DNA from: Henricia sp. BOLD:AAB3569
Lineage: Eukaryota > Echinodermata > Asteroidea > Spinulosida > Echinasteridae
DNA length: 64,000 nt
Direction of reading: 5' to 3'
Assembly (NCBI GenBank): GCA_037783545.1
Contig: JBBELK010000001.1
Coordinates: 1,054,001-1,118,000, forward strand
The position numbers and the translations under genes were made by a program. The notes under the pieces were generated by a model. That model had not been told where the DNA came from, did no database searches, and was given only the letters and a program-made list of their open reading frames with translations. Positions 45,781-57,600 of this stretch are shown here, one piece after another. Each line of letters begins with the position of its first letter. The stretch's first letter is position 1.

Positions 45781-46088
45781 AAGGCGGATACACACTATCG
45801 CGGAAAAATCACACTTTCGCGCTGCGCTCACCGCATTGCATGAGCTCCCAATCGCCGATTATTTCAAAATAGAAAATTCCACTCTGGTAACTTGGGGCTT
45901 CTCTGATACCTCATTGGCTGCGCGTTGGAAAGGTCAGCGCACCGCGGTCAAAGTTCAACAAATGTGAACTTTGACCCAGCTCAAAAGTTTTGCGCGTCGC
46001 GATAGGCCGCGCACAAGCGGCAAACCAGTTTGTGTACAAACCAATGGAACAGTGTGATTTTTCCGCGATATAGTGTGAACTCCCCTTT
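45781..46088. mobile_element. 308-bp MITE
   Basis: Ends AAGGCGGATACACACTATCG and, inverted, AAGGGGAGTTCACACTATAT, then a perfect shared CGCGGAAAAATCACACT. No coding potential and no clear target duplication. Confidence 0.75.
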
Positions 46089-49000
46089 ACTCGTTCGTCG
46101 AGTGCGTTGGACCAACGTTATGCATTCGACGTCATTCGCTGTGTGCGTCGGGATTTTTTGTGCATGCACAAAAATGTGCGCGGAGCTTGACGCATGAATG
46201 TACACGTCAACAGGACGATATGTTTATTAGTAATCATTTAAATATATGACACAGTTAGCCTTTTGCACTATGGCTGGCGCCCTGAATTCTTCACTTTCAA
46301 ATGGAGGTGCAGTTCTGAAAAAGTCTAAACATACTATATGCTGTTGTTGCAATGTGGTGCACGCATATGCCTTCGGCAACCATCAGCTTTATGCAATTCT
46401 CTCCGTAAACACGGCATTGCTAATTTACTTCACACCATTATTGTTTGTCATCATGCCAACACTAATGAGAAATAAACCTGCCGGTATACTTCTAGTAAGT
46501 TTGCCATGCCAACACTAATGAGAAATAAACCTGCCGATATACTTCTAGTAAGTTTGCCATGCCGACACTAATGAGAAATAAACTTCACTTGTCCATGTTG
46601 TCATTCAACGGTACCTTATCTACATGGCCGCAAATATACATATGACATTTTAACATTTTCAAGAGGGCGTCGGTAGCCATCTTGAATTTAGAGGTCCAGA
46701 TGGTACAAAAACGTAATAAATATCATTCTTAGTAGCAGATCTGTGATGCTAGAATTGGTAGAAAATGACACCTCGTTCGTTCACATGACTCATCTTGTTC
46801 CAAATATACCACTTTTTTTGTTTTCAAGATGGCCGCCGTTAATTTGCCTTGAGAATCGCTTAAAGAGCTATAGAATTCCCTTTACAAAAAATCCAGCATT
46901 TGCACCTTTTTCGATAGTCCGCATATCCCTCCAGCCGACTTATACCGATGTTTATTTCAAATTGTCCGTTTTAAATGGATAAATGGCAAGCAAAAGTGCG
47001 GTTTTCGAAAATGAAATTTTCGCGATTTCTGAGACGCTCATTAGGTATTAATGATATGCGCATGACCCCGTGACGCAACACGAGTGAACAGGAAAACTTA
47101 AAAAATGTGGACGGGGGATACAAGCTGTTTAAATGGGTGTAACGTTATTACTATTTGGTGCAGAACGATAATTCAAATGTCTACCGTGGGGTTTTCAGGG
47201 TCAAGAAATTCACTGGTATCCACAGAATGGAAGTCGATTTGACCCTTCAATAATACATGTACAAATTCAAGACGAAAACCTTAATGATATAGTGTCTAAC
47301 AGTTACGATCATATCAATTATATACACGTCTGCCACTCCTAAACCACCAGCGGACCACTATAGTGGTAACCAGCGGCAAACCTCCAGTGGCCTGCCACTC
47401 CTAAACCGCAGCAGACCACTAGCAGTAGCCGGCAACAAACCACCCGGTTGGAGGGAGCGACATCTTCAGGTTGCTCCAATCTGACCCCGAAAATCTTGCA
47501 TACATTACACGATTTGATAAACATTGGTACAAGTACACACGGTCAAATCCAAATTTCTGTGGTCTGTCCTCGTTTCACCACCCGTTACGCCTCTAAAGGA
47601 CAAACCAGAGACACCCACATCATAAAATGAATAATTATTGTAAACCCACAGTTTTCATATCAACATGTAAATCAATTATAAAATACTGAGAAACAAGGAC
47701 ATTTTAATATTACCCTTTACCGCATCCGAAAGGAAGACCATACCCCCGTCAGCGTTTATTAGTAATCATTTAAAGATATGACACAGTTAGCTTTTTGCAC
47801 TATGGCTGGCGCCCTAATTCTTCACTTTCAAATGGAGGTGCAGTTCTGAAAAAGTATAAACATACTATATGCTGTTGTTGCAATCTGGTGCACGCATATG
47901 CCTTCGGCAACCATCAGCTTTATGCAATTCTCTCCGTAAACACGGCATTGCTAATTTACTTTACACCATTATTGTTTGTCATCATGCCAACACTAATGAG
48001 AAATAAACCTGCCGGTATACTTCTAGTGAGTTTGCCATGCCAACACTAATGAGAAATAAACCTGCCGATATACTTCTAGTAAGTTTGCCATGCCGACACT
48101 AATGAGAAATAAACTTCACTTGTCCATGTTGTCATTCAACGGTACCTTATCTACATGGCAGCAAATATACATATGAAATTTTAACATTTTCAAGAGGGCG
48201 TCGGTAGCCATCTTGAATTTAGAGGTCCATATGGTACAAAAACGTAATAAATATCATTCTTAGTAGCAGATCTGTGATGCTAGAATTGGTAGAAAATGAC
48301 ACCTCGTTCGTTCACATGACTCATCTTGTTCCAAATATACCACTTTTTTTGTTTTCAAGATGGCCGCCGTTAATTTGCCTTGAGAATCGCTTAAAGAGCT
48401 ATAGAATTCCCTTTACAAAAAATCCAGCATTTGCACCTTTTTCGATAGTCCGCATATCCCTCCAGCCGACTTATACCGATGTTTATTTCAAATTGTCCGT
48501 TTTAAATGGATAAATGGCAAGCAAAAGTGCGGTTTTCGAAAATGAAATTTTCGCGATTTCTGAGACGCTCATTAGGTATTAATGATATGCGCATGACCCC
48601 GTGACGCAACACGAGTGAACAGGAAAACTTAAAAAATGTGGACGGGGGATACAAGCTGTTTAAATGGGTGTAACGTTATTACTATTTGGTGCAGAACGAT
48701 AATTCAAATGTCTACCGTGGGGTTTTCAGGGTCAAGAAATTCACTGGTATCCACAGAATGGAAGTCGATTTGACCCTTCAATAATACATGTACAAATTCA
48801 AGACGAAAACCTTAATGATATAGTGTCTAACAGTTACGATCATATCAATTATATACACGTCTGCCACTCGGCCTAAACCACCAGCGGACCACTATAGTGG
48901 TAACCAGCGGCAAACCTCCAGTGGCCTGCCACTCCTAAACCGCAGCAGACCACTAGCAGTAGCCGGCAACAAACCACCCGGTTGGAGGGAGCGACATCTT

Positions 49001-52000
49001 CAGGTTGCTCCAATCTGACCCCGAAAATCTTGCATACATTACACGATTTGATAAACATTGGTACAAGTACACACGGTCAAATCCAAATTTCTGTGGTCTG
49101 TCCTCGTTTCACCACCCGTTACGCCTCTAAAGGACAAACCAGAGACACCCACATCATAAAATGAATAATTATTGTAAACCCACAGTTTTCATATCAACAT
49201 GTAAATCAATTATAAAATACTGAGAAACAAGGACATTTTAATATTACCCTTTACCGCATCCGAAAGGAAGACCATACCCCCGTCAGCGTTTATTAGTAAT
49301 CATTTAAAGATATGACACAGTTAGCTTTTTGCACTATGGCTGGCGCCCTAATTCTTCACTTTCAAATGGAGGTGCAGTTCTGAAAAAGTATAAACATACT
49401 ATATGCTGTTGTTGCAATGTGGTGCACGCATATGCCTTCGGCAACCATCAGCTTTATGCAATTCTCTCCGTAAACACGGCATTGCTAATTTACTTTACAC
49501 CATTATTGTTTGTCATCATGCCAACACTAATGAGAAATAAACCTGCCGGTATACTTCTAGTGAGTTTGCCATGCCAACACTAATGAGAAATAAACCTGCC
49601 GATATACTTCTAGTAAGTTTGCCATGCCGACACTAATGAGAAATAAACTTCACTTGTCCATGTTGTCATTCAACGGTACCTTATCTACATGGCAGCAAAT
49701 ATACATATGAAATTTTAACATTTTCAAGAGGGCGTCGGTAGCCATCTTGAATTTAGAGGTCCATATGGTACAAAAACGTAATAAATATCATTCTAGCAGA
49801 TTTGTGAAGCTAGAATTAGTAGAAAATGACACCTCGTTCGTTCACATGACTCATCTTGTTCCAAAGATACCACTTTTTTTGTTTTCAAGATGGCCGCCGT
49901 TAATTTGCCTTGAGAATCGCTTAAAGAGCTAGAATCCCCCGTTACAAAAAAATCCAGCATTTGCACCTTTTTCGATAGTCCGCATATCCCTGCAGCCGAC
50001 TTATACCGATGTTTATTTCAAATTGTCCGTTTTAAATGGATAAATGGCAAGCAAAAGTGCGGTTTTCGAAAATGAAATTTTCGCGATTTCTGAGACGCTC
50101 ATTAGGTATTAATGATATGCGCATGACCCCGTGACGCAACACGAGTAAACAGGAAAACTTAAAAAAATGTGGACGGGGGATACAAGCTGTTTAAATGGGT
50201 GTAACGTTATTACTATTTGGTGCAGAACGATAATTCAAATGTCTACCGTGGGGTTTTGAGGGTCAAGGAATTCACTGGTATCCACAGAATGAAAGTCGAT
50301 TTGACCCTTCAATAATACATGTACACATTCAAGACGAAAACCTTATTTTAGTAATATAGTGTCTAACAGTTACGATCATATCAACTATATACACGTCTGC
50401 CGCTCCTAAACCACCAGCGGACCACTATAGTGGTAACCAGCGGCAAACCTCCAGTGGCCTGCCACTCCTAAACCGCCAGCAGACCACTAGCAGTAGCCGG
50501 CAACAAACCACCCGGTTGGAGGGAGCGACATCTTCAGGTTGCTCCAATCTGACCCCGAAAATCTTGCATACATTACACGATTTGATAAACATTGGTACAA
50601 GTACATACGGTCAAATCCAAATTTCTGTGGTCTGTCCTCGTTTCACCACCCGTTACGCCTCTAAAGGACAAACCAGAGACACCCACATGGGAATTTAACC
50701 AACTTTTTGTAACAGTGGTTTATAGACATCCCAAAGCAAATGTGAACATAGCGTCTGCCAAAGTATTTGAAGTGATCCAACAGCTGGAAACTCAGTCACC
50801 TGATGCCTTCAAACTTATTCTGGGCGACTTTAATTCGTGTACTTTGGAAACTGTACTACCACATTACTATCAATATGTGAACGTGCCAACAAGAGGGAAT
50901 CGAACATTGGACATGTGCTATGGTAACATCCCTAATGCGTACAAAGCTCATAGGAAAGTCGGTTTGGGTTTATCAGATCATGATATTGTTCACCTTATTC
51001 CCGAGTACAAACAGAAACTGAAGCAGGTGAAACCGATTGTTCGGAAAGTTCGTACCTGGTCAAAGGAAAACACTGATATGCTTCAAGGTTGCTTTGAATG
51101 TACTGATTGGGACATTTTTACAGCTTCAAATACTCTCAGTGAAGCCACGGAGGCAATAAGTGATTATGTAACTTTTTGTGAGAGTAGTGTCATTCCTGAG
51201 CGAGTAGTAAAGATCTACCCAAACAGTAAACCCTGGATAACAAAGGACATCAGGGGGCTTCTGAGGCAGAAACAGCAAGCTTTCTTAAATAATGACATTG
51301 GGGAGAAACGCAGACTTCAAAAGGAAATCACTCGGCAAATTCGACGTAGTAAATTACAGTTTGCAAACAAAGTAAAGGATAATTTCAGATGTGGTGATCC
51401 CAAAAGAGCATGGGAAGGAATGCGGAAAATGACTGGATGTGGCAAGAAACAAGTCTCATTAACTCCTGTTGGAACTGACCCTGTGAACATTGCAAACAAT
51501 TTAAACCAGTTTTTTGCTCGGTTTGATGTGCATGATTTTAAAGGCGAACTGGATGCAACGAGAGCAATTTTACTTGATAACATAAATGATTGTAATTATA
51601 TTGAGCTGGGTATCCCAACCGTTGAGAAACTGTTTCAGACGATAAAAATGAATAAAGCTGTGGGACCAGATTCTGTTACAGGAAAAATCTTGAGGGTTTG
51701 TTCTAAGCAGCTTGCTCCAATATTTCATGATTTATTTAAATCGTCGCTTGATTGCAGCATTGTTCCAGACATCTGGAAAGCTTCACTTATAACTCCAGTA
51801 CCAAAGGTATCCAAACCAGGTTGTTTGAATGATTACCGGCCTATTGCACTCACTTCTGTCGTTATGAAGTGTTTTGAGCATATTATCAAGGATATCCTTG
51901 TCGATCAAACTAAACCTTTTGTTGACCCTTTTCAGTTTGCTTACCAAGCTAAGAGAGGAGTTGAAGATGCGGTGATCACACTGTTACACGGCATTTATCA

Positions 52001-52018
52001 ACACTTGGATAAGCCCAG

Positions 52019-52256
52019 GGGCCAATTTCATGGCGTTGCTTAGCACAAAAATTTGCTTAGCACAGGATTTGTTTGCTTTATTTTGTAAAAGTGGATTGCC
52101 AGCCAAAATCGTAAGTGATGTGTATTGAAAGGTATTCTCCTACTCTTGCGAAGAACACAAGTTGGTGTATAATTTTGGCTTGTAATCCATTTTATAAAGC
52201 AAATAAATCCTGTGCTTAGCAAATTTTCGTGCTAAGCAACGCCATGAAATTGGCCC
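52019..52256. mobile_element. CAG-site MITE (GGGCCAATTT family) nested in the LINE
   Basis: 238 bp, the same length and ends as the gene-array copies, flanked by CAG (52,016-52,018 and 52,257-52,259). It interrupts the reverse transcriptase reading frame between the KPR and SYVRV coding segments. Confidence 0.88.
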
Positions 52257-53267
52257 CAGGTCTTATGTTAGAGTATACTGTTTGTAGATTTCTCCTCCGC
52301 ATTTAATACCTTACAGTCTCATATTTTAATAAACAAATTGCAGATTATGGGTATTAATCCGTACTTGTCACTGTGGATAAGTGACTTTCTTTCTTTACGG
52401 TCACAGAGAGTCAAGGTAATGAAACACTTCTCAGAAAAGATTTATTGCAATACCGGAGCTCCTCAGGGTTGTGTCTTATCACCATTGTTATTTACACTTT
52501 ATACCAGTGATCTCAGATGTATTAATAGCTCTTGCTCTATTGTCAAGTATGCTGATGACACTTCACTGACTGGGTTGATTTTAAATAATGACGAGAGTGC
52601 ATACAGAGACGAGGTTTCTTGCTTTGTTAAGTGGTGTGATGATAATCATTTATTGCTTAATGTACGTAAAACTAAAGAGATAATCTTGGATTTTAGGAAA
52701 ACGAAAAATGAAATTCTTCCTCTGAAGATCAAAAATGAAAATGTACAGATCGTCACTGAATATAAGTACCTTGGCACTGTCATCGATAACAAACTAACTT
52801 GGAATACAAACACTCATCAAGTGTGTAGTAAAGCAAACCAACGGCTCCACTTTTTACGAAAACTCAGATCATTCAAAGTCGACCAGGATATAATGTTCTT
52901 GTTCTATCAGAGTGTTATTCAGTCAGTAATTGCATTTTCATGTATTGTATGGCATAGTGGTCTGACTAATAAGAATTTGAAAAAACTCAAAAGAATTACC
53001 AGAACTGCAAGTAAAATAATTGGTCTTGACGTTAAAGAACTAAATGGTATTTATGAAAAAGCATTGTTGGGTAAACTTGAATTGATCTGTGAAGATAAGA
53101 CCCACCCATTGAACTTCTTAGTTATTTTCAGTAGATCGGGAAGAATTATTCCATCACTAAAACGAACAAACTGCCATAAATTCTCGTTTTTACCCAGTGC
53201 AATCCGCCTCTTCAATGAAAGGCATGTAAGATAAGTTTTTAGGATTAACGGGAGAGGGTGTGGGTTC

Positions 53268-53270
53268 TGG

Positions 53271-53309
<39 letters not shown>

Positions 53310-53327
53310 GGGGGGGAGTTTGACGTT
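53268..53327 (+). repeat. G-run microsatellite in the LINE 3' region
   Basis: About 50 G with single A/T interruptions, between the LINE stop codon and its GAATCT tail. Confidence 0.9.
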
Positions 53328-54590
53328 AGAGAATGTCAACTTAAGGTTCTGTGGACAGTATCGTGCATCTGTGATAATTGTATGTATTGATACAATTTTT
53401 GGTATTTTTATTTTTTTGGGGGGGTTTAGTATTTAAAATAGAGTGCTTTGTGTTGTTTTGTTTTATGTAATTTTTTTATATTTGTGTAATTTTATATGTA
53501 TATGTATTTTTATGATTGCACATGGGAGAGCGTATTTCATGTAAGAATTATTTGCATGACTAATTTAAAAATCTGAATCTGAATCTGAATCTGAATCATA
53601 AAATGAATAATTATTGTAAACCCACAGTTTTCATATCTACATGTAAATCAATTATAAAATACTGAGAAACAAGGACATTTTAATATTACCCTTTACCGCA
53701 TCCGAAAGAAAGACCATACCCCCGTCAGCGTTTATTAGTAATCATTTAAAGATATGACACAGTTAGCTTTTTGCACTATGGCTGGCGCCCTAATTCTTCA
53801 CTTTCAAATGGAGGTGCAGTTCTGAAAAAGTATAAACATACTATATGCTGTTGTTGCAATGTGGTGCACGCATATGCCTTCGGCAACCATCAGCTTTATG
53901 CAATTCTCTCCGTAAACACGGCATTGCTAATTTACTTCACACCATTATTGTTTGTCATGCCAACACTAATGAGAAATAAACCTGTCGGTATACTTCTAGT
54001 GAGTTTGTCATGCCAACACTAATGAGAAATAAACCTGCCGGTATACTTCTAGTGAGTTTGCCATGCCGACACTAATGAGAAATAAACTTCACTTGTCCAT
54101 GTTGTCATTCAACGGTACCTTATCTACATGGCAGCAAATATACATATGAAATTTTAACATTTTCAAGAGGGCGTCGGTAGCCATCTTGAATTTAGAGGTC
54201 CAGATGGTACAAAAACGTAATAAAAATCATTCTAGCAGATTTGTGATCCTAGAATTAGTAGAAAATGACACCTCGTTCGTTGTCATGACTCATCTTGTTC
54301 CAAAGATACCACTTTTTTTTGTTTTCAAGATGGCGTCGGCAGCCATCTTAGATTTAGAGGTCAAGATGGCCCCAAACATAATAAATACCATTCTATCAGA
54401 TTTGTGATGCTGTAATTAATAGTAGAAAATGACACCTTGTTTGTTATTATGACTCAACTGGTTCCAGAGATTTCAGTTTTTATGATTTTCGAGATGGCGT
54501 CGGCACCCATTTTGAAAAACCTTCTATAAAAAAGTTAGCCGTCACTTTTGGGAGGTGTATCGGGAAGCTACTTTTTCTTAAAATTTGTTC

Positions 54591-55205
54591 TTTAACAAAC
54601 ATTATGCCTACATGGCGTGACTATTATGCCTACATGGCGTGACTATTATGCCCAGGATTGCATCATGTCCGGAAATTTACTAAAGGATTACGTCATGCCT
54701 GGAAATTCATTTGGAAGACAACGGGATTGAGCGTAAGAAACGGCCAGCAGGATTCTCAGACTGCCATATCCTCTAGAGAAATTCTGGGATGCCATCAAGT
54801 GGAAGGCCAAAAAGTGACTGATGACACTTTTTGTGCAGGATTTGCAACGCATTTTATACAGCAGGGGGTTGGCTGGGTTGCTAAATAATAATAATAGAAA
54901 CTGCCTCTCGGGTGAGCATGGAGCTATAGCTCCATGGGCTGAGCCCAAATTGCTTCCATGTTTTTTGTTATGGGCGTGGTGCCTCCAAGGTTTAAAGGAC
55001 GTATGAAATAGGATTTTTATTACATAAAACTATAGTACAGGATGTATTTTACACATTTCAATCTATTTCAGAGAATTTGATAGTTGCGTTTTGGTGTAAT
55101 TGCAAGTTTTCTATTTTTATGCTAATGAGAATTTCCATATTCATGAGCAAAGTTGTGATTCTCTATAGACTTGTGTACACAAGTTGGTGTCATTTTCAGT
55201 GGCTA
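54591..55205. other. Non-coding interval with a 76-codon ORF
   Basis: A 20-bp duplication (ATGCCTACATGGCGTGACTA) lies at 54,605-54,645. A frame at 54,658-54,888 (contains EILGCHQVEGQ and FATHFIQQGVGW) could be a decayed element fragment. I do not recognise it. Confidence 0.3.
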
Positions 55206-56625
55206 CTTGATATCATGAACTGTATCAGTTTACTGAGTTTGTTTAGTATGTCATTTGCAACAATCCTGACAAGTTTGTTTGAGCCAAAAATGAATCAGTG
55301 GGGTACTGTTAATGTTTATAATGTAATGTTTTTGTTTTGTTTCCCAACTTTGGGTTTCTTCCATGTCTAGCTTTAAACAGCGCCCTCGCCTGTCATGAAC
55401 ATTTTGAAGTAAAGAAAAGGTCACTTCTTTCTGAAATAAAACAAATTTGAGATTGCCCCTTTGTCTGCAGCAGTTTGATCTTTTGATTTGTGTATAAAAC
55501 CAGCTTGTTGTTAGTGTTCACTTCACAAATCTTTTAAGTATTTACTTGTGGTTAGGGCCATTGACTCGCAATCATGGGTGAAAACTTGGGGTTGCGGGTT
55601 CGAATCCGGCTGCGGTACCTGTGCCCTTGGGCAAGGCACTCAACCACACTTGCTCCATCCTTCGGAAGGGATGTAAAGCCGTTGGTCCAGTGTGTTCGAT
55701 AATAGTAACGCACTCTAAAGATCCCAGAGCATTCTTTCGTGAAGAGCAAGGGGATTCCCCGGTGTCTCTGGCCATTTCTAATTATAATTCTTCATGGGTT
55801 TCCTCACGCTTACGAGTGACAGTGCAATGAGCACTATTGAGGAATCCTTGGTATGAATACCAGAAAGAAATAATAATAATAATAATAATAAGCAAATGCT
55901 TTTACTGGAAAGCATTTGCTAAATACTGAAAGTATTTACTTTTTATTTGCCACACAACTAGAATTTGCTTTGATTTGTAGGCCTATGGATAAAACAGAGT
56001 AAATGCTACTAATTTCAACTGTGTAGGCAACCACATAGGCCCCTATAGTATTGAACATTTACTACAATTTTCACCAGTAGATGTTGAACAGTAAAAGAAA
56101 ATTTTAATATGATAATATAGCACCCACAACGTCTTTTCCCGTTCTCCTTGGTAAATATTGGAGTCCCAATTCCAAGTTGTGCCTTGCTAAGTAAACAAGA
56201 TGGCGTCGCAACTCTATATCTATCAAGGGACTTTACCTCATGAGGGTGAAACGCTCTCTACAGGTAAAATGTTATTGTATATACATCAGACACCTCAAAA
56301 TATCAAGATTTCTTAAATGAATCAAAATAATACCTCGATCAGTAAAGAAATGTCTATATTTTACAATCATATTACAAAATTTAACAGAATAAATTTGACT
56401 TGGCACACTGCGACATCAAATTTTTAAGAAATAGTTGAAAATACATGTAAAAGAAATGGCAGTTTTTTGTCAATTTTATTGATTATCTGTCCCTCACGCA
56501 CAAAAACAACCTCCTCATAAAACTGTAAAGTCAATTTCAACATGTGATAAATTGGGTGTGTGTGTATATTAACGTCAGTAAAAGGTAAACAAACAGGTTC
56601 ACTTTAGTTTTCATTTGTTGATGAC
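55206..56625 (+). repeat. Right direct repeat flanking the 9.7-kb composite
   Basis: The counterpart of 44,013-44,810, enlarged by the SINE at about 55,548-55,928 and by roughly 350 bp of other sequence (55,940-56,290). Confidence 0.85.
55548..55928 (+). mobile_element. tRNA-derived SINE
   Basis: A box TGGTTAGGGCC (55,549) and B box GGTTCGAATCC (55,597-55,607), then a body with CCTTGGGCAAGGCACTCAACC-like sequence common in animal SINEs, and an (AAT)n run at 55,869-55,890. Possible target duplication AAGTATTTACTT lies at about 55,536 and 55,930. The paralogous site near 44,345 is empty. Confidence 0.75.
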
Positions 56626-57136
56626 TAAGGAAAGGCATTTGTCTCTTGATTTCCGTCCCTCACGCGTGAGGGGCGGAATTGGATCACGCCCATATAGGTC
56701 TTTGCACGACATGATAAAACTGCAACTCGTAACTCCAAAAGCCCCCAAATACTGTAGCTCTAGTCCCGCCCAGTAACAGAAAACTAAGCTCGTATTGGCC
56801 GTATACTCGGTAATGTCATTTATTGACTATCACGCACTGCGTGCATGGGATTTTTCATATACTCCTGGCTCTAGGGGGGAGTTCGTGTCCATCTGAAATG
56901 TACGAAGTAACCCATGATTTTATTGTTGTACATACCAAGACCTTTCAAAAAAGTTTGGGTGTCACGCCCAAATCTGTATACATTTTTCTACAGACCCCCA
57001 CGAAGTTTTTCGCTTACCCCCCACTGTTTTCAGGGTCAAGAATCATGATAGGATTGGTTATGTTATGAATGGAGTCATTATGATGTCATAGATATGCTAA
57101 TTAGGTTCAGAATTGTCATGAAAATGCTTAACGGTA
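56626..57136. other. Non-coding interval
   Basis: CTCACGCGTGAGGGGCGG palindrome near 56,669. No supported gene. An 81-codon frame at 56,823 shows no recognisable domain. Confidence 0.35.
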
Positions 57137-57250
57137 TGCAGCACGATATGTGACAGACTATAGAATACCCCCTTTCATTATCCCCCTTCAATTGTTCCCA
57201 CGTTGTGTCGGAAACATATATAGCATTTTAAAGGGATTTGTTCACACTGG
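57137..57250. mobile_element. Fragment of a CAGCACGATA-family MITE
   Basis: Starts CAGCACGATATGTGACAGAC and retains TTGTTCCCACGTTGTGTC. The right end is lost. Confidence 0.5.
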
Positions 57251-57460
57251 GGTAACGAATCAATTTTTTATTTAGAAACGTAAAGATAATACATGTAAAT
57301 GTATAGTTGAGATGGTACCTACATGTATTTTTAAAAAGATATATAATAATATTCTGACAAAAAGATTCAGGAGGCTCTTAGATGTATCATTTTGTATCAG
57401 TCTGTAATATGTATAAACACCTCTTGTGGCAATTGTATGCATTTTTGTCAATCATCTCCT

Positions 57461-57594
57461 GGGGTTCGTTCTACAAACGTCCTAAGATCCATCTTAGGGG
57501 TTCTTAAGTCATATTGTAGGACGTAAGCACAGTCAACTCTTATTGCTAAGACCCTTTCCACTAAGTCCTATTTTTGTGTGAAATGAACCCCAGC
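57461..57594. mobile_element. Short GGGGTTC-ended palindromic MITE
   Basis: CTGGGGTTCGTT at the left and AATGAACCCCAG at the right are inverted, with CTAAGA/TCTTAG pairs inside. About 130 bp, non-coding. Confidence 0.6.
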
Positions 57595-57600
57595 TCTTGC

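Larger units (their letters stand above)
50689..53596 (+). mobile_element. CR1/L2-like non-LTR retrotransposon (LINE), 5' truncated
   Basis: 2,908 bp inserted into macrosatellite unit 3 between ACCCACAT and CATAAAATG, ending in four GAATCT repeats. Encoded parts in order: the C-terminal portion of an APE endonuclease (GDFNS near 50,823; SDHD near 50,974), a basic linker, and reverse transcriptase from AVGPD (51,658) through NDYRPIALTS to YADD at 52,548-52,559 and the C-terminal region to 53,234. The open frame is broken at 52,019 by a MITE and again by a 2-base insertion near 52,273. Comparison with the neighbouring unit shows no target duplication. Confidence 0.85.
46223..54335 (+). repeat. 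1.53-kb macrosatellite, three full units plus one partial
   Basis: Units at 46,223-47,754, 47,755-49,288, 49,289-53,730 (with a 2,908-bp LINE inside) and 53,731-about 54,335. Full units are 1,532-1,534 bp and nearly identical. Each holds three tandem copies of a roughly 54-bp block (CATGCCAACACTAATGAGAA...) and a segment rich in CCAC/CAGCGG motifs. An 84-90-codon frame with CCCC recurs, but its start is shifted by a 1-bp difference in unit 1, so I do not call it a gene. Confidence 0.92.
44920..54590. mobile_element. About 9.7-kb inverted-repeat composite (foldback-like)
   Basis: The left arm (about 44,924-45,250: TTAAGAAAAATTTGCC, CACCTCCCTGAAGTGACGG, CTAACTTTTTTTATAG, two copies of a roughly 160-bp block ending TAGCATCAC) is inverted at 54,170-54,590. 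Each arm contains tandem 160-bp blocks with GCCATCTTGA and GATGAGTCATGA-type motifs. Between the arms lie a MITE and the 1.53-kb repeat array. No transposase is found. Boundaries are approximate. Confidence 0.65.

Noticed and set aside
46246-46518. 84-90-codon Cys-rich frame repeated in each macrosatellite unit
   Set aside because: A 1-bp difference changes its start between units. Flanking non-coding DNA is equally conserved and no promoter or splice signals accompany it.
54658-54888. 76-codon frame with EILGCHQVEGQ
   Set aside because: It may be a decayed element fragment, but I recognise no domain and see no promoter, so it is not called as a gene.
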